Made by a program: the position numbers and the translations under genes. From an uncultured Oscillospiraceae bacterium (GTDB lineage Bacteria > Bacillota > Clostridia > Oscillospirales > Oscillospiraceae), in NCBI GenBank assembly GCA_934567115.1, contig CAKTJA010000018.1:1-14671 (forward strand): DNA of 14,671 bases, in the 5' to 3' direction. The stretch's first letter is position 1; each line of letters starts with the position of its first letter. This document shows, in pieces, positions 12,745 to 14,671 of the stretch. Below the pieces are notes generated by a model. The model was given only the letters and a program-made list of their open reading frames with translations, was not told the DNA's origin and searched no databases.

Positions 12745-13782
12745 ATGCGTATGATGGACGCCATTGTTAAGCCGTCCCCCGCCCCCGGGCTGGAGCTGCG
12801 GCAGGTCCCCGTTCCCGAGCCCGGCCCCGGCGAGGTGCTCATCCAGGTCCACAAGACCGCCATCTGCGGCACGGACGTACACATTTACGATTGGAACGAG
12901 TGGGCGGCGCAGCACGTCCGCCCGCCCATGGTGATCGGGCACGAGTACGTCGGCGAGATCGCCGCCGTCGGCGCGGGCGTGACCGGCCTCGCGGTCGGCC
13001 AGCGCGTCTCCGGCGAGGGGCACATCACCTGCGGTCACTGCCGCAACTGCCACACGGGCAACATCCAGTGGTGCAAAAACACCTTCAGCGTTGGCGTGGA
13101 CCGCGACGGCGCGTTTGCCGAGTATGTCTGCATCCCCGCGCGCAACGTCATTCTCATCGACCCCTCGCTTGACGAGGACGTGGTCGCTATGTTCGACGCG
13201 GTGGGCAACGCGACGCACACCGCGCTGATGTTCAACCTCGTGGGCGAGGACGTGCTCATTACCGGCGCGGGTCCGGTCGGCATTCTCGCCGTTGCCATCG
13301 CAAAGTACGCAGGCGCGCGCCGCGTGGTCGTCACGGACCTGAACGAATACCGCCTTGAGCTTGCCCGAAGGATGGGCGCGGACGCCGCCGTCAACTCCGC
13401 GCGGCAGGACCTGACGCTCGCGATGAAGGAGCAGGGGCTGGTCGAGGGCTTTGACGTGGGCTTTGAGATGTCCGGCTCCGGCTCCGCGCTGCGGCAGATG
13501 ATCGGCGTGATGCGCAACGGCGGCAAGATCAGCCTTCTCGGACTTGGCAACGGCGACGTTTCGCTGGATATGAACCAGATCATCGGAAAAGGTCTGACGC
13601 TTCAGGGCATCTACGGCAGGAAGCTGGACAACTGGCATCAGATGAGCTATATGGTGCAGGGCGGGCTTGATCTGACCCCCGCCATCACGCACCGCTTTCA
13701 CTACACGGAATTTGAGAAGGGCTTCGCGGCCATGCACAGCGGCATGAGCGGCAAGGTCATTCTCGACTGGACGAAGCGATAA
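12745..13782 (+). CDS. tdh: L-threonine 3-dehydrogenase
   Basis: The 345-residue zinc-dependent, NAD-linked alcohol dehydrogenase family protein oxidises L-threonine to 2-amino-3-ketobutyrate. It matches E. coli Tdh closely: KTAICGTDVHIYDWNEW (catalytic zinc C41, with H66-E67 in GHEYVGE), structural zinc cysteines C96, C99, C102, C110 (GHITCGHCRNCHTG), a GAGPVG Rossmann motif (174-179) and the C-terminal THRF...FAAMHSGMSGKVILDW. The start at 12745 is chosen because GGAGG (12732-12736) sits 8 bases before it; the ATG at 12730 would overlap that site. kbl begins 12 bases after the stop, so they form an operon. Confidence 0.95.
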   Translation: MRMMDAIVKPSPAPGLELRQVPVPEPGPGEVLIQVHKTAICGTDVHIYDWNEWAAQHVRPPMVIGHEYVGEIAAVGAGVTGLAVGQRVSGEGHITCGHCRNCHTGNIQWCKNTFSVGVDRDGAFAEYVCIPARNVILIDPSLDEDVVAMFDAVGNATHTALMFNLVGEDVLITGAGPVGILAVAIAKYAGARRVVVTDLNEYRLELARRMGADAAVNSARQDLTLAMKEQGLVEGFDVGFEMSGSGSALRQMIGVMRNGGKISLLGLGNGDVSLDMNQIIGKGLTLQGIYGRKLDNWHQMSYMVQGGLDLTPAITHRFHYTEFEKGFAAMHSGMSGKVILDWTKR

Positions 13783-13794
13783 GGAGGAGCCGCC

Positions 13795-14671
13795 ATGAAA
13801 TCAGCCTATGAAAGCTACCGCGCGGAGCTTGCCGCCATCAGCGAGGCGGGGACCCGCAAGGACGAGCGCATCATCACAACGCCGCAGAGGAACCGCATCG
13901 ACACCACCGCCGCGCACGGCGTGGTCAACATGTGCGCAAACAACTACCTCGGCCTGTCCGACCATCCGCGCCTGATCGCCGCCGCGAAAGCCAGCTACGA
14001 CCGGTGGGGCTTCGGCCTCTCCTCCGTGCGCTTCATCTGCGGAACGCAGGAGATCCACAAAACGCTTGAGCGCAAAATCGCCGATTTTGTCGGCATGGAG
14101 GACGCGATCCTCTACTCCTCCTGCTTCGACGCGAACGGCGGTCTTTTTGAAACGCTCCTCGGCGCGGACGACGCCGTGATCTCCGACGAGCTGAACCATG
14201 CAAGCATCATCGACGGCGTGCGGTTGTGCAAGGCGCACCGCTACCGCTATAAAAACAGCAACATGGACGATCTGCGCGCCCAGCTCTCCGCCGCGCGGGA
14301 GGCCGGCTGCAAGCGGCTCCTCATCGCCACGGACGGCGTATTTTCCATGGACGGCTACATTGCCGATCTTCGCGGGATCTGCGACCTCGCCGACGAGTTC
14401 GACGCGCTTGTGATGGTGGACGACAGTCACGCCGTCGGCTTCATGGGCAGCCGCGGGCGCGGCACGCCGGAATACTGCGGCGTGATGGGCCGGGTAGACA
14501 TTCTCACCGGCACGTTCGGAAAGGCCATGGGCGGGGCCTCCGGAGGCTACACCGCTGCGAAGCGCGAGATCGTCGAGCTTCTGCGTCAGCGCAGCCGCCC
14601 GTACCTTTTCTCGAACTCGCTCGCGCCCGCCATCTGCGCCGCGACGATCGAAACGATCGACATGCTCACGG
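13795..14671 (+). CDS. kbl: Glycine C-acetyltransferase (2-amino-3-ketobutyrate CoA ligase), cut by window end
   Basis: The first 292 codons are open to the window edge; the family is about 395 residues long, so roughly 100 are missing. It belongs to the PLP-dependent alpha-oxoamine synthases. Visible: [20 protein letters not shown], the [10 protein letters not shown] segment, [32 protein letters not shown] and the PLP lysine K243 in [15 protein letters not shown]. With CoA it splits 2-amino-3-ketobutyrate, the unstable Tdh product, into glycine and acetyl-CoA. AAGGAGG (13781-13787) lies 7 bases before the ATG. NNYLG and RFICGT separate Kbl from the related BioF. The fixed tdh-kbl order suggests channelling of the intermediate, as in other bacteria. 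Confidence 0.95.
   Translation, partial: MKSAYESYRAELAAISEAGTRKDERIITTPQRNRIDTTAAHGVVNMCANNYLGLSDHPRLIAAAKASYDRWGFGLSSVRFICGTQEIHKTLERKIADFVGMEDAILYSSCFDANGGLFETLLGADDAVISDELNHASIIDGVRLCKAHRYRYKNSNMDDLRAQLSAAREAGCKRLLIATDGVFSMDGYIADLRGICDLADEFDALVMVDDSHAVGFMGSRGRGTPEYCGVMGRVDILTGTFGKAMGGASGGYTAAKREIVELLRQRSRPYLFSNSLAPAICAATIETIDMLT

Noticed and set aside
11464..13737. Open frame of 757 codons on the minus strand across mtaB, yfbR and tdh
   Set aside because: It lies opposite three clear genes, has no ribosome binding site and shows a low-complexity, Arg/His/Val/Ala-rich product. Long antisense frames are common opposite GC-rich genes.

Overview
The window reads as chromosome of a high-GC, spore-forming member of the Clostridia, most like the Oscillospiraceae/Ruminococcaceae. 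Support: Shine-Dalgarno sites are strong (AGGAGG type), promoters between GC-rich genes fit the TTGACA/TATAAT pattern, and sporulation genes (bofA, spoIID) sit among housekeeping genes. I saw no transposase, phage gene, CRISPR array, tRNA or rRNA. The genus is inference only.

Layout. (1) 1-2137: the start of rplM on the minus strand; divergent from it ttcA (tRNA 2-thiocytidine); then a minus-strand yaaL-bofA pair; divergent from that tadA (tRNA A34 deaminase). (2) 2138-2577: a 440-base gene-free stretch with two nearly identical terminator-like hairpins 192 bases apart, a 15-bp inverted repeat between them, and a possible promoter and operator before them. (3) 2578-4526: an unrecognised 8-helix membrane protein (minus) divergent from spoIID. 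(4) 4600-9432: a secreted protein with a copper-amine-oxidase-like N-terminal region and a degenerate NodB-like C-terminus, then a tight operon of OmpR-type response regulator, sensor kinase and membrane-anchored HtrA protease, closed by a strong bidirectional terminator. (5) 9498-12663: a cysteine desulfurase (minus) and mtaB-yfbR (plus) reading apart from overlapping promoters. (6) 12660-14671: tdh-kbl, the threonine-to-glycine pathway; kbl runs off the window end.

How the genes work together. Four genes concern tRNA modification or its sulfur supply (ttcA, tadA, nifS-like, mtaB); MtaB and TtcA both need iron-sulfur clusters, and the desulfurase could supply them. The regulator-kinase-HtrA operon looks like an envelope-stress module comparable to CssRS-HtrA of Bacillus. 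Tdh oxidises threonine to 2-amino-3-ketobutyrate and Kbl splits this with CoA to glycine and acetyl-CoA.

Most genes belong to known families, and I found no clear new multi-gene system. The points most worth a second look are the hairpin-repeat region at 2138-2577, the apparent NodB pseudoenzyme next to the stress operon, the Tyr-Tyr-Asp repeat in HtrA, and the overlapping promoters between the desulfurase gene and mtaB.
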